Below are positions 35,027-47,233 of a stretch of DNA of 64,000 bases, piece after piece (the first letter of the stretch is position 1; each line of letters starts with the position of its first letter). Origin of the DNA: Rubrivivax sp. SCN 71-131. GTDB taxonomy: Bacteria; Pseudomonadota; Gammaproteobacteria; Burkholderiales; Burkholderiaceae_C. The notes under the pieces were generated by a model. It searched no databases and was not told the DNA's origin. It worked only from the letters and a program-made list of their open reading frames with translations. A program made the position numbers and the translations under genes. Location of the stretch: contig MEFD01000013.1 of assembly GCA_001724995.1 (NCBI GenBank), positions 1 through 64,000 on the forward strand. The letters are read 5' to 3'.

Positions 35027-38000
35027 ATGCCCGACCGTGACCCGAATCCGGCCCCCACCCTGACCCCGCTGGCCGAGCCGACGCCACGGCGCGCGGCGAT
35101 CACCGCACTCACGCGCGTCCCCGAGCCCGAACGCCTGCCGGAGCTGCTCGAACTCGCCTCGATGAGCCTGCAAGCGCAGGAGGCGACGCAGACGCTGGCG
35201 CTGGCGCTGGCCCGCGGCGTGCGCGAGCAGAGCCGCGGAAGCGGGCGCGCGGGCCTCGTGCAGGCGCTGCTGCAGGAATTCGCGCTCAGCTCCAGCGAAG
35301 GCGTGGCGCTGATGTGCCTGGCCGAGGCGCTGCTGCGCATCCCCGATGCCGCCACGCGCGATGCGCTCATCCGCGACAAGATCGGCGACGGCCAGGGCGT
35401 GGACTGGCAGCGTCACCTCGGACAGAGCCCGTCGATGTTCGTCAACGCCGCCGCCTGGGGCCTGCTGATCACCGGCAAGCTCGTCGCCACGCACAGCGAC
35501 CAGGGCCTGAGCGCGACGCTGCGCCGCGCCGTCGCGCGCGGGGGCGAGCCGCTGATCCGCCGCGGCGTGGACATGGCGATGCGCCTGATGGGCGAGCAGT
35601 TCGTGACGGGGCAGACGATCGCCGAGGCGCTGCACAACGCCCGGGACCGCGAGGCGATGGGGTTTCGCTACAGCTACGACATGCTGGGCGAGGCCGCGCT
35701 CACCGCGGGCGATGCCGACCGCTATCGTGCCGCCTACGAGACGGCGATCCACGCCATCGGCGCGGCCGCCGCCGGCCGCGGGCCGATCGAGGGCCCGGGC
35801 ATCTCGATCAAGCTCTCGGCGCTGCACCCGCGCTGGGCGCGCGCGCAGCACGAGCGCGTGATGCGCGAGCTCTACCCGACGCTGCTGGCGCTGGCGCTGC
35901 TGGCCAAGGGCTACGACATCGGCCTGAACATCGATGCCGAGGAGGCCGAGCGGCTGGAGATCTCGCTGGACCTGCTCGAGCGGCTCGCGCACGAGCCGCA
36001 GCTGTCGGGCTGGGCCGGCCTGGGCTTCGTCATCCAGGCCTACCAGAAGCGCTGCCCGGCGGTCGTCGACTGGATCGTGGACCTGGCGCGACGCAGCGGG
36101 CGCCGGCTGATGGTGCGGCTGGTGAAGGGCGCCTACTGGGACAGCGAGATCAAGCGCGCGCAGGAGGGAGGCCTGGCCGACTACCCGGTCTACACACGCA
36201 AGGCGCATACCGACGTCGCCTACATCGCCTGCGCGCGCAAGCTGCTGGCCGCACCCGAGGCCGTGTTCCCGCAGTTCGCCACGCACAACGCGCACACGCT
36301 GGCGGCCATCCACACCCTGGCCGAGCCCCGGGCCTGGCAGCCGGGACAGTACGAATTCCAGTGCCTGCACGGCATGGGCGAGCCGCTGTACGAGCAGATG
36401 GTGTCCGCGGCCGGCGACGACTCGCCCGTGCCGGCGGCGTCGCGCCGGCCCTGCCGCGTCTACGCGCCGGTGGGCAGCCACGAGACGCTGCTGGCCTACC
36501 TCGTGCGCCGGCTGCTGGAGAACGGCGCCAACACCTCCTTCGTCAACCGCATCGCCGACGCCGGCGTGAGCCTCGAGGCGCTGCTGCAGGACCCCGCGCG
36601 CAGCGTGCGCGAGGCGGCCGCGCAGGAAGGCACGGTCGGCCTGCCGCACCCGGCGATCCCGCTGCCGCAGGCGCTGCACGGCGCGCGGCGCCTCAATTCG
36701 CGCGGCCTGGACCTCGCCGCGGAGGACACGCTGCAGGCGCTGGCCGCGTCCTTCGCCGCGCACGCCGCACACGACTGGCGCGCGGCACCGATGCTGGCCG
36801 CGAAGGCCTGCGAAGGCCCTTGGCTGCCGCTCGTCAACCCCGCCGACGCGGACGACCTCGTCGGCCATGTGCGCCACGCCGAACCGGCCGACGTGCAGGC
36901 CGCCCTGGCCGCCGCCACCGCCGCCGCCGCGCACTGGGCGGCGACGCCGCCGGCCGAACGCGCCGCCGTGCTGCGGCGCGCCGCCGACCGGCTGGAAGCG
37001 CAGATGCCTGCGCTGCTGCCGCTGATCGTGCGCGAGGCCGGCAAGACCTGCGCCAACGCGGTCGCCGAGGTGCGCGAGGCGGTGGACTTCCTGCGCTACT
37101 ACGCCGCGGAAGTGCAGCGCGACTTCGACAACGCCACGCACCTGCCCCTCGGGCCCGTGGTCTGCATCAGCCCGTGGAACTTCCCGCTGGCGATCTTCAC
37201 CGGCCAGGTGGCGGCGGCGCTGGCCGCCGGCAACGTCGTGCTCGCCAAGCCGGCCGAGCAGACGCCACTCATCGCCGCGGCTGCCGTGCAGGCGCTGCAC
37301 GAGGCGGGCGTGGCGCGCGGCGCGCTGCAACTGCTGCCGGGCCTGGGCGAGACGGTGGGCGCGGCCCTGGTGGCCGACGCGCGCGTGCAAGGCGTGCTCT
37401 TCACCGGTTCCACCGAGGTCGCGCGGCTGCTGCAGCGACAGCTGTGCACGCGCCTGAGCGCCGACGGTCGGCCGGTGCCGCTGATCGCCGAGACCGGCGG
37501 CCAGAACGCGCTCATCGTCGACAGCTCGGCGCTGGCCGAGCAGGCGGTGGCCGACGCGGTGAGCTCGGCCTTCGACAGCGCCGGGCAGCGCTGCAGCGCG
37601 CTGCGCCTGCTGTGCGTGCAGGAGGACGTGGCGCCGCGCCTGGTGCAGATGCTGCAGGGCGCAACGCAGGAGCTGCGCACCGGCGATCCGCGCGCGCTCG
37701 CCACCGACGTCGGCCCGGTCATCGACGCCGCGGCGCGCGCCGGCCTCGAGGCGCACGTGCAGGCCATGGCCGCGGCCGGCCGCCGCGTCTGGCGCGCTCC
37801 GGCGCCGACGCGCGCACGGGGGCACTTCGTGCCGCCGACGCTGATCGAGATCGAGCGCGTGTCCGAACTCAGGCAGGAGGTCTTCGGTCCCGTGCTGCAC
37901 GTGCTGCGCTATCCGCGCGAAGAACTCGCGCGGGTGCTGGAGACCATCGCCGCCACCGGCTACGGGCTCACCCAGGGCGTGCACACGCGCATCGACGAGA

Positions 38001-38818
38001 CGGTGGCGCAGGTGGTCGAGGCCTCGGTCGCCGGCAACATCTACGTCAACCGCAACATCGTCGGCGCCGTCGTCGGCGTGCAGCCGTTCGGTGGCCAGGG
38101 CCTCTCGGGCACGGGGCCGAAGGCGGGCGGGCCGCTGTACCTGCTGCGCCTGCTGCGCCAGGCGCCGCCGCAGGCGGCGCGCCTGGCGGTGGCGCGCAAC
38201 GCGATCGCGGCACCACCGGCGGGCGTGCCGGTCGGCCGCCTGCCGCAGGCCGGGGAGCGCCAGGCCCTGGCCGCGCTGCGCACCTGGGCGCAGGCGCAGG
38301 GGCTGACCGAGCTTGCCGCGCGTTGCGACCAGGCGGCGGCCGAATCGCCCGTGGGCCCCTGGCTGATGCTGCAGGGACCGACCGGCGAAGCCAACCTCTA
38401 CGCGGTACGCCCGCGCGCGCAGGTGCTCGGCCTGGCTGCACCGGGCCCGGCCGGCGACGGCGATCGCCTGGTGCAGCTCGCCGCCATCCTCGCCGTCGGC
38501 GCGCACGCGCTCTGGCCGGCCCAAGCGCAAGCGTTGGCCGACCGCCTGCCGCCGCCGCTGCGCGAACACATCACGCTGGCGGCGGACTGGACCCAGCCCG
38601 GCCTGCCGATCGACGCCGTGCTGCTGCACGGCGCGCGCGCCGAGCGGCTGCGCACCGCGCAGGCCCTGGCCGCGCGCCCCGGCCCCATCGTCGGCCTCAC
38701 CGCGCTGGGACCGGGCGACGCCCGCGTGCCGCTCGAGCGCCTGGTGATCGAGCGTTCCGTGGCCATCAACACCGCCGCGGCGGGCGGCAACGCGAGCCTG
38801 ATGACGCTGGCGCCATGA
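35027..38818 (+). CDS. putA: Bifunctional proline dehydrogenase / P5C dehydrogenase
   Basis: A 1263-aa PutA that oxidises proline to glutamate in two steps. The FAD-dependent proline dehydrogenase barrel covers about 180-490 (YSYDMLGEAA, RLVKGAYWDSEIKRAQ, FATHNAHT). The NAD-dependent P5C dehydrogenase covers about 560-1040 with SPWNFPLAIFTGQ, ETGGQNALIV and catalytic Cys856 in AGQRCSALR. A C-terminal flap-like domain follows. The N-terminus lacks the ribbon-helix-helix repressor domain of E. coli PutA, so this enzyme is not autoregulatory and a separate regulator is expected elsewhere. AAGGAG lies 7 bp before the ATG. Substrate channelling between the two sites is known for the family. Confidence 0.96.
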   Translation: MPDRDPNPAPTLTPLAEPTPRRAAITALTRVPEPERLPELLELASMSLQAQEATQTLALALARGVREQSRGSGRAGLVQALLQEFALSSSEGVALMCLAEALLRIPDAATRDALIRDKIGDGQGVDWQRHLGQSPSMFVNAAAWGLLITGKLVATHSDQGLSATLRRAVARGGEPLIRRGVDMAMRLMGEQFVTGQTIAEALHNARDREAMGFRYSYDMLGEAALTAGDADRYRAAYETAIHAIGAAAAGRGPIEGPGISIKLSALHPRWARAQHERVMRELYPTLLALALLAKGYDIGLNIDAEEAERLEISLDLLERLAHEPQLSGWAGLGFVIQAYQKRCPAVVDWIVDLARRSGRRLMVRLVKGAYWDSEIKRAQEGGLADYPVYTRKAHTDVAYIACARKLLAAPEAVFPQFATHNAHTLAAIHTLAEPRAWQPGQYEFQCLHGMGEPLYEQMVSAAGDDSPVPAASRRPCRVYAPVGSHETLLAYLVRRLLENGANTSFVNRIADAGVSLEALLQDPARSVREAAAQEGTVGLPHPAIPLPQALHGARRLNSRGLDLAAEDTLQALAASFAAHAAHDWRAAPMLAAKACEGPWLPLVNPADADDLVGHVRHAEPADVQAALAAATAAAAHWAATPPAERAAVLRRAADRLEAQMPALLPLIVREAGKTCANAVAEVREAVDFLRYYAAEVQRDFDNATHLPLGPVVCISPWNFPLAIFTGQVAAALAAGNVVLAKPAEQTPLIAAAAVQALHEAGVARGALQLLPGLGETVGAALVADARVQGVLFTGSTEVARLLQRQLCTRLSADGRPVPLIAETGGQNALIVDSSALAEQAVADAVSSAFDSAGQRCSALRLLCVQEDVAPRLVQMLQGATQELRTGDPRALATDVGPVIDAAARAGLEAHVQAMAAAGRRVWRAPAPTRARGHFVPPTLIEIERVSELRQEVFGPVLHVLRYPREELARVLETIAATGYGLTQGVHTRIDETVAQVVEASVAGNIYVNRNIVGAVVGVQPFGGQGLSGTGPKAGGPLYLLRLLRQAPPQAARLAVARNAIAAPPAGVPVGRLPQAGERQALAALRTWAQAQGLTELAARCDQAAAESPVGPWLMLQGPTGEANLYAVRPRAQVLGLAAPGPAGDGDRLVQLAAILAVGAHALWPAQAQALADRLPPPLREHITLAADWTQPGLPIDAVLLHGARAERLRTAQALAARPGPIVGLTALGPGDARVPLERLVIERSVAINTAAAGGNASLMTLAP

Positions 38819-38943
38819 GCAGCGGGCCGATCCACGCGCGTCCAGAAAGGTGTCGGAACGCTTTACAACCTGTCGTGACGATGACACCGCATCGGCACGA
38901 CCGCATCCGCGATCGAGGGCGCGCATCAAGGACTTGCAGCGGC

Positions 38944-38959
38944 GGGCCCGACAATTGCT
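38944..38959 (+). promoter_or_regulatory. Second sigma-54-like promoter, upstream of a PEP-CTERM gene
   Basis: GGGCCCGACAATTGCT fits TGGCAYRNNNNTTGCW with two mismatches. GG at 38945-38946 and GC at 38957-38958 are 10 bp apart, and it is 45 bp before the ATG. The parallel with 22914-22929 raises its credibility. Confidence 0.55.
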
Positions 38960-39004
38960 TCCTCCCCGGGCAGTGGAATGGATCACTGCACCAAGGAGTT
39001 GATG

Positions 39005-39694
39005 ATGAGCAGAATCGCCGGTAAGTCCGCTCGCGCAATGGCGCTGGCTTGTGCCGCCCTCGGGACGATCGCAGGCGCCGCAGCGGCGCCGGTGTCCTGG
39101 ACCGACTGGACCGGCACGGCCGCCACAGCAAGCGCGGTTTTCGGGAGCCTGACCGTCGGCAGCACGACCGTGGGCGTGACCTTCAGCGGAACGTACTCGT
39201 TCGCGCAGACCTCCGGCGGCACCAACTACTGGAACCCGGCGACTCCGTACACCAGCGCCGCCGTCGACAACGCGCCGCCAGCCCCGGACATCATCGCATT
39301 GAATACCGGCGGCACCGCGACGATCACCTTCTCCGCAGCCGTGGTCGATCCCCTGCTCGCGCTCGTGAGCTGGAACGGCAACGTCGTCGACTTCGGCGTG
39401 CCGATCGACATCCTGAGTTTCGGCAGCGGCTACTGGGGCAACGGCACCCCGACCCTCAATGGCACCGGCACGGGCTTCACCGGCAGTGGCGAGGTGCACG
39501 GCGTCATCCGGCTGCCCGGCACCTTCACCTCGGTCACGTTCACGCACACCAGCGAAAACTGGCATGGCTTGACGGTCGGCGTCGCCGGCCTGCCGCGCGA
39601 CCCGGGCAGCCCCGTGCCCGAGCCCGCCTCGCTGGCCCTCGCCGGCCTGGCCCTCGCGGCGCTCGGCGCCCAGGCGCGACGCCGCCGCGCCTGA
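39005..39694 (+). CDS. PEP-CTERM sorting-domain protein
   Basis: A 229-aa exported protein of unknown function. The signal peptide ends near GAAAAPVSW (about residue 28). The mature part is Gly/Thr/Ser-rich beta-sheet sequence without cysteine. The C-terminus is a full exosortase signal: VPEPASLALAGLALAALG then QARRRRA. AAGGAG (38993-38998) suits the ATG at 39005; the adjacent ATG at 39002 is only 3 bp from it. It follows putA but has its own sigma-54-like promoter, so it is likely independent of proline metabolism. Confidence 0.9.
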   Translation: MSRIAGKSARAMALACAALGTIAGAAAAPVSWTDWTGTAATASAVFGSLTVGSTTVGVTFSGTYSFAQTSGGTNYWNPATPYTSAAVDNAPPAPDIIALNTGGTATITFSAAVVDPLLALVSWNGNVVDFGVPIDILSFGSGYWGNGTPTLNGTGTGFTGSGEVHGVIRLPGTFTSVTFTHTSENWHGLTVGVAGLPRDPGSPVPEPASLALAGLALAALGAQARRRRA

Positions 39695-39762
39695 ACGCGC
39701 ATCGACGAAGGCCGCGCGTTGCGCATGCCGGCGCCAGACCGGCGCCGGTGCCGGCGCCGATT

Positions 39763-41190
<1,428 letters not shown>

Positions 41191-41245
41191 CTCGTGCTCC
41201 TTGTGTCCTCGTACGCAGGGGTGATCGTCGATGCGGCGCGCGGCC

Positions 41246-42904
41246 TCAGACGCGGGTCCAGTCGAAGGCCGCCTTCTCGCCCTTGCCGTAGACCTTCAGC
41301 GCCCCCTTCTCGCCGACGGCGTTGGGGCGCTGGAAGATCCAGTTCTGCCAGGCCGTCAGGCGCCCGAAGATGCGGGTGAACATGGTTTCCTGCCCGTTGA
41401 AGCGCAGGTTGGCCTCCATGCCGGTGAGGGCATCGGGGTTCATCGCCACGCGCTCCTCGATGGCGATGCGCGTCTCGTCGACCCAGTCGATGTCGTCGGG
41501 CGCGCTGGTGACGAGGCCGAGCGCCAGCGCAGCCTCGCCGTCCAGCGCCTGGCCGGCCCGGGCGCGCACCGCATCCAGCGCCGGCTGCTCCTCGTAGAAG
41601 CGGCGAGCCAGGCGCGACTGCCCGGTGGCCATCGGATAGGGGCCGAAGTTGGCCTCGCCCACCGTGAGCGTCGGCGCCTTGGCCTGGCCCGGCAGCGAAA
41701 GCATGTAGACGCGGTCGCAGGCCAGCGCCAGTTCGAGCAGGCTGCCGGCGAAGCACGAGCCGGGCTCGACGAGCGCGAACAGGCTGCGGCTGGAGACATC
41801 CAGCCGGCTGAAGGTGCGGCGCAGCAGCCCCGTGGTCTCGCGCACCAGCCAGTGGTCGGCGTGGGTGCGCAGCAGTTCGTCCAGCGCCAGCACCGCGGCC
41901 GGGTCGCCCTGGGTCTTCAGCAGCCACAGGCCGATGTCCAGCTCGTTGGTGCGCAGCTCGAGAATGGCGTCGGCGAGTTCGCGCGCCATCGTCAGCGGAT
42001 ACCAGTCGGCACCGAGCGCCTCGATCTCGGCCAGCGACTTCGGCTGCGCGCCGGCCGGGGCCTTCACGGTCAGCGTGGCGACGCGGCGCGCGCGGTCGAT
42101 CTGCACCTGCACGTGGGTGTAGCGCAGCGCGTCGGCCTCGATCGTCTTCGCCAGCGGCGCCAGCGTCACGCCCTGGGCCGCGGCCGGACGGTGGCTGCCC
42201 GCGGCCAGCTCCTGCGCGCGCTGCTGCACGACGGCACCGAATTGCGCCGGCTTGGCGATGTCGTCGACCAGCCGCCATTCCTTGGCCTTCTGGCCGCGCA
42301 CGCCTTCGTTGGTGGTGCAGAAGATGTCGGCCAGGTCGTGGCGCACATGGCGCTTGTCGGTGACGCGGGTCAGGCCGCCGGTGCCCGGCAGCACGCCCAG
42401 CAGCGGCACCTCGGGCAGGCTGACCGCGCTGCTGCGGTCGTCCACGAGGATGATCTCGTCGCAGGCCAGCGCCAGCTCGTAGCCGCCGCCGGCGCAGGCG
42501 CCGTTGACCGCGGCGATGAACTTCAGGCCCGAGTGCCGGGAGGCGTCCTCGATGCCGTTGCGCGTCTCGTTCGTGAACTTGCAGAAGTTCACCTTCCAGG
42601 CATGGCTCGAGAGCCCGAGCATGAAGATGTTGGCGCCCGAGCAGAAGACCTTGTCCTTGAGGCTGGTGACGACGACGCTGCGCACCTGCGGATGCTCGAA
42701 GCGGATGCGCTCGAGCGCATCCGAGAGCTCGATGTCCACGCCCAGGTCGTAGCTGTTGAGCTTGAGCTTGTAGCCCTCGCGCAGGCCGGCGTCGGCGTCG
42801 ACGTCCATCGCCAGGCGGGCGATGGCGCCGTCGAAGCTCAGCTTCCAGTGGTGGTAGCGATCGGGGTGGGTCTGGTAGTCGACGCGGGGGGCGGCTGTGC
42901 TCAT
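41246..42904 (-). CDS. boxC: 2,3-epoxybenzoyl-CoA dihydrolase BoxC
   Basis: This 552-aa enzyme has two crotonase-like domains. It opens the benzoyl-CoA epoxide ring hydrolytically to 3,4-dehydroadipyl-CoA semialdehyde plus formate. Recognisable segments are SSHAWKVNFCKFTNETRN, AVNGACAGGGYELALACDEI and the second-domain GSCFAGSLLELALACDRVYM, both crotonase oxyanion regions. The ATG at 42904 is the second of two tandem Met codons. It is the first gene of the boxC-boxB transcript, behind the promoter at 42986-43014. No aldehyde dehydrogenase boxD is directly attached. Confidence 0.96.
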   Translation of the reverse strand: MSTAAPRVDYQTHPDRYHHWKLSFDGAIARLAMDVDADAGLREGYKLKLNSYDLGVDIELSDALERIRFEHPQVRSVVVTSLKDKVFCSGANIFMLGLSSHAWKVNFCKFTNETRNGIEDASRHSGLKFIAAVNGACAGGGYELALACDEIILVDDRSSAVSLPEVPLLGVLPGTGGLTRVTDKRHVRHDLADIFCTTNEGVRGQKAKEWRLVDDIAKPAQFGAVVQQRAQELAAGSHRPAAAQGVTLAPLAKTIEADALRYTHVQVQIDRARRVATLTVKAPAGAQPKSLAEIEALGADWYPLTMARELADAILELRTNELDIGLWLLKTQGDPAAVLALDELLRTHADHWLVRETTGLLRRTFSRLDVSSRSLFALVEPGSCFAGSLLELALACDRVYMLSLPGQAKAPTLTVGEANFGPYPMATGQSRLARRFYEEQPALDAVRARAGQALDGEAALALGLVTSAPDDIDWVDETRIAIEERVAMNPDALTGMEANLRFNGQETMFTRIFGRLTAWQNWIFQRPNAVGEKGALKVYGKGEKAAFDWTRV

Positions 42905-42985
42905 CAAGGTCTCCTGGCATGAAGCACCCGCGGCTTCGGGTGCTCGGGTTCAGCGGGTCCGCGGTTTCCTCCGCGAGTGACACGC

Positions 42986-43014
42986 ATCATATTGCATGTT
43001 TGAGTCGCGCGCAA
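42986..43014 (-). promoter_or_regulatory. Promoter of boxC-boxB
   Basis: On the minus strand TTGCGC (43009-43014) and TATGAT (42986-42991) are separated by exactly 17 bp. A TGCA tetranucleotide lies in the spacer (42993-42996) and another upstream (43025-43028). TGCA blocks are the core of BzdR-type operators in related benzoate clusters, so a BoxR-like repressor is possible; its gene is not in this window. Confidence 0.55.
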
Positions 43015-43044
43015 GGCACTTTCATGCATGCTGACTGAATGCTG

Positions 43045-43073
43045 TTTTCGCGACTCCGCGACGGACTTATAGT
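43045..43073 (+). promoter_or_regulatory. Candidate promoter of the benzoate-CoA ligase gene
   Basis: TATAGT (43068-43073) is a good -10 with a weak -35 (TTTTCG, 43045-43050) at 17 bp. A third TGCA (43121-43124) lies between it and the start codon. This 259-bp divergent region 42905-43163 has no gene. Confidence 0.4.
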
Positions 43074-43163
43074 GCCGGGGTGAGAAGCGTCGTCCACCTA
43101 GGCGACCATGCGCAACATAGTGCATTCCAACGCATATCCACGTCCTGCACTCGGAGACTCGCC

Positions 43164-44753
<1,590 letters not shown>

Positions 44754-44763
44754 TCCGCCACCG

Positions 44764-45588
44764 GTGAGCACACACGTCGTCGACATCGACTGGGACGGCC
44801 GCCGGGTCCGCATCGAGCACGCCTGGCTGCGCGCGCAGCGCCGCGAGCGACCGCTCGTCGTCTTCCTGCACGAAGGCCTGGGCTCGGTGTCGATGTGGCG
44901 CGATTTCCCGGCACGGCTGTGCCAGGCGCTGGACCTGCGCGGGCTCGTCTACTCGCGCCCGGGCTACGGGCGCAGCACGCCGCGCGCGCCGGACGAGGCC
45001 TGGCAGCCCGACTTCATGCACCGGCAGGCGCACCAGGTTCTGCCCGCGCTGCTGCGGGCCCTGGGCATCGACGCCGGGCACGCGCCGCCCTTGCTCTTCG
45101 GCCATAGCGACGGCGCCTCGATCGCGCTGCTCTACGCGGCGCGCTTCCCGCAGGCGCTGGCCGGCGCGGTGCTGCTGGCGCCGCACATCCTGGTGGAGGA
45201 TCTGTCGGTCACCAGCATCGCCAAGGCGCGCGAGGCCTACGCCGAGACCGACCTGCGCCAGCGCCTGGCGCGCCACCACGACGACCCGGATTCGGCCTTT
45301 CGCGGCTGGAACGACGTCTGGCTGCTGCCCGCGTTCCGCGACTGGTCGATCGAGGCGGAGCTCGACGCCATCCGCTGCCCGTTGCTCCTGATCCAGGGCG
45401 AGGACGACGAATACGGCACGCTCGCCCAGGTGCACGGCATCCGCCAGCGCGTGCCGCAGGCGCGGCTGCTCGTGCTGCCGGCGTGCGGGCATTCGCCGCA
45501 CCGCGACCAGCCGCAGGCGGTGATCGAGGGCACGCGCGCCCTGCTCGCCGACCTCGACGCCGACCGCGCGCCGGCCGCGCCCCGCTGA
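44764..45588 (+). CDS. Alpha/beta hydrolase linked to the benzoate cluster
   Basis: A 274-aa serine hydrolase with an HEGLGS oxyanion region, the nucleophile elbow FGHSDGAS, an acid in QGEDDEYG and a C-terminal His in CGHSPHRDQ. The GTG start (44764) is 10 bp after the ligase stop, so translation is coupled. Hydrolases of this kind are often found next to bcl in Burkholderiales benzoate clusters. A role as a thioesterase clearing dead-end CoA esters or as a lactone/ester hydrolase is possible; neither is shown by sequence. Confidence 0.85.
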   Translation: MSTHVVDIDWDGRRVRIEHAWLRAQRRERPLVVFLHEGLGSVSMWRDFPARLCQALDLRGLVYSRPGYGRSTPRAPDEAWQPDFMHRQAHQVLPALLRALGIDAGHAPPLLFGHSDGASIALLYAARFPQALAGAVLLAPHILVEDLSVTSIAKAREAYAETDLRQRLARHHDDPDSAFRGWNDVWLLPAFRDWSIEAELDAIRCPLLLIQGEDDEYGTLAQVHGIRQRVPQARLLVLPACGHSPHRDQPQAVIEGTRALLADLDADRAPAAPR

Positions 45589-45640
45589 GGCACCCCGGCC
45601 GCAGGGTCCTTCGCGGCGCGCAGGCCGCCGCCGCACCCCG

Positions 45641-45660
45641 GTCCACGACGGTCCACGACG
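45641..45660 (+). repeat. Tandem 10-bp duplication
   Basis: GTCCACGACG occurs twice in direct succession just upstream of the TACAAT box, in the -35 region. It could be a replication slip or a paired regulator site. Confidence 0.6.
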
Positions 45661-45674
45661 CAGGCGTCCGCCGC

Positions 45675-45680
45675 TACAAT
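45675..45680 (+). promoter_or_regulatory. -10 box and long leader upstream of rnk
   Basis: TACAAT (45675-45680) is a good -10 element with no strong -35. A start near 45687 would give a leader of about 205 nt before the ATG at 45894. The 305-bp stretch 45589-45893 contains no convincing gene. Confidence 0.4.
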
Positions 45681-45698
45681 CGACCCGTGGACCTCCTC

Positions 45699-45760
45699 CG
45701 ACCGACCGCCCTGCAACAACCCGCCGCGCCGCGCCGGGTTGCGCTCGCGGCCGTCGGTCG
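45699..45760 (+). promoter_or_regulatory. Nested hairpins in the rnk leader
   Basis: CGACCGAC (45699-45706) pairs perfectly with GTCGGTCG (45753-45760). Inside it, CAACCCG (45717-45723) pairs with CGGGTTG (45735-45741) across an 11-nt loop. Two nested stems directly after the predicted transcription start suggest a structured 5' leader or a pause/attenuation site. Confidence 0.4.
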
Positions 45761-45893
45761 ATCGCCGGCCGCCCAGTCCTCGGCCCGGCGATCCCCCACC
45801 CTCCCCTGATTCGCGCACTCCTGATCGCCGGGCCCAGCAACAAGCGCTGCTGGCCGCGCCCCTGCGCTGCCCGACCCTGCGAAAGGAACGTCC

Positions 45894-46304
45894 ATGAACG
45901 CCGACTCCACCGGTGACCGCACCCTCACCGAACTCGACCACGTCCGCCTGGCCGCCCTGCTGCGTCGCGGCCAGAGCCCTGCCAGCGCGCCGCTGTCCGA
46001 TCTGCTCGACAGTGCCGACCTCGTGCCCTCGCGTGAAGTGGGCGCCGACGTCGTCACGATGTACTCGCAGGTCGAGCTCGTCGACGCCGCCAGCGGCGAG
46101 CGACGCCGGCTCGTCCCCTGCTACCCGGCCGACGCCAACGCCGACACCGGTTTCGTCTCCGCGCTCTCGCCCGTGGGCTCGGCGCTGCTGGGCTGCCGCG
46201 TCGGCGACACCGTGAGCTGGACTACGCCGGACGGTCGCGAGCACCGCGCCGAGATCGTCGCGCTGCACTTCCAGCCCGAGGCCAGCGGCGACTACGCGAC
46301 CTGA
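45894..46304 (+). CDS. rnk: Rnk-like regulator of nucleoside diphosphate kinase
   Basis: A 136-aa protein of the GreA/GreB C-terminal-domain (Rnk) family. The N-terminal helical hairpin is short (DHVRLAALLRRG) and the C-terminal FKBP-like domain carries LVPCYPADANADTGFVSALSPVG and LLGCRVGDTVSW, the family core. Rnk binds RNA polymerase near the secondary channel without cleavage activity. GAAAGGA precedes the ATG. Its 3' end overlaps the convergent DapA-like gene by 13 bp. Confidence 0.88.
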   Translation: MNADSTGDRTLTELDHVRLAALLRRGQSPASAPLSDLLDSADLVPSREVGADVVTMYSQVELVDAASGERRRLVPCYPADANADTGFVSALSPVGSALLGCRVGDTVSWTTPDGREHRAEIVALHFQPEASGDYAT

Positions 46305-47233
46305 GCCAGGCGCGCCCGCGCGTCGTGGCGTGCCAGCCGCGCCAGCAGGTGCTCGACCTCGGCTTGCGCGGTGGCGCTCATCGGCGTCGCCGGCACGCGC
46401 AGGGCCGGGCTGGACAACAGCCCGCGCCGGTGCAGCAGGTACTTGCGCACCGAGAGGCCCACGCCCGGCTGCTGCTCGTAGCGCAGCAGCGGCAGGTGGG
46501 CGTCGAAGAGGTCGTGCGCGGCCTCGCGCTGCCCCGCCTGCGACAGCCGCACCACGCCCACCAGCATGTCGGGGAAGGCGTAGCCGGTGTTGGCGCCGTC
46601 GGCGCCGCGCTCCATCTCGTAGTCCAGGAAAAGCGCGTTGTTGCCGACGAGGATGGGCAGCGCGCGCATCGCGCCCTCGGCCACCCACGCCTTCAGCGTG
46701 CTGATCTTCTCGAGCCCGGGCCAGTCCTCGTGCTTGAGCATGGTGCAGCTGGGCAGTTCGGTGTGGATGCGGCGGATCACCGTCGGCGTCATCTGCACGC
46801 TGAAGGTCAGCGGGTAGTCCTGCAGCACGAAGGGCACGTCGTCGCCGATGGCCTGCACCGCCTGCCGGTAGTAGCCGACGATCTGCTCGTCGGTGCGCAG
46901 CGTGTGGGGCGGCGCGATCATCACCCCGGCGGCGCCTCGCTCCATCACCTCGCGCGTGAGCGCACGCATCGCCGCAAAGCCCGGCGCGGAGACGCCGACG
47001 ACCACCGGCAGCGCGGCGGCGCGGCGGATCATGCGCGTGGCCACGTCCAGGCTCTCGGCATGCTCGAGCTTGGGCGCCTCGCCGAGCTGGCCGAGCACGG
47101 TGAGGCCGCTGGCACCGATGGCGAGGTAGAAGTCGACCAGGCGGTCGATCGATGCATGGTCGATGCGCCCGTCCTCGTGAAAGGGCGTCGGCGCGATCGG
47201 ATAGACGCCGCGGGCGTCGGCGGGCAGTCGCAT
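46292..47233 (-). CDS. DapA/NanA-family aldolase
   Basis: A 313-aa class I aldolase of the dihydrodipicolinate synthase family. The YPIAPTPFHEDGRID start and GASGLTVLGQLGEAPKL are typical, as is the Schiff-base Lys in CTMLKHEDWPG and the catalytic Tyr in VLQDYPLTF. The classical DHDPS signature GTTGE is replaced by GQLGE, which argues against lysine biosynthesis and for a sugar-acid or keto-acid aldolase. It is divergent from nagK and may belong to amino-sugar use, but substrate is not visible. Confidence 0.82.
   Translation of the reverse strand: MRLPADARGVYPIAPTPFHEDGRIDHASIDRLVDFYLAIGASGLTVLGQLGEAPKLEHAESLDVATRMIRRAAALPVVVGVSAPGFAAMRALTREVMERGAAGVMIAPPHTLRTDEQIVGYYRQAVQAIGDDVPFVLQDYPLTFSVQMTPTVIRRIHTELPSCTMLKHEDWPGLEKISTLKAWVAEGAMRALPILVGNNALFLDYEMERGADGANTGYAFPDMLVGVVRLSQAGQREAAHDLFDAHLPLLRYEQQPGVGLSVRKYLLHRRGLLSSPALRVPATPMSATAQAEVEHLLARLARHDARARLAQVA

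Noticed and set aside
45682..45809. A 40-codon GTG-started frame in the rnk leader
   Set aside because: No ribosome binding site and low-complexity composition; better explained as structured leader RNA.
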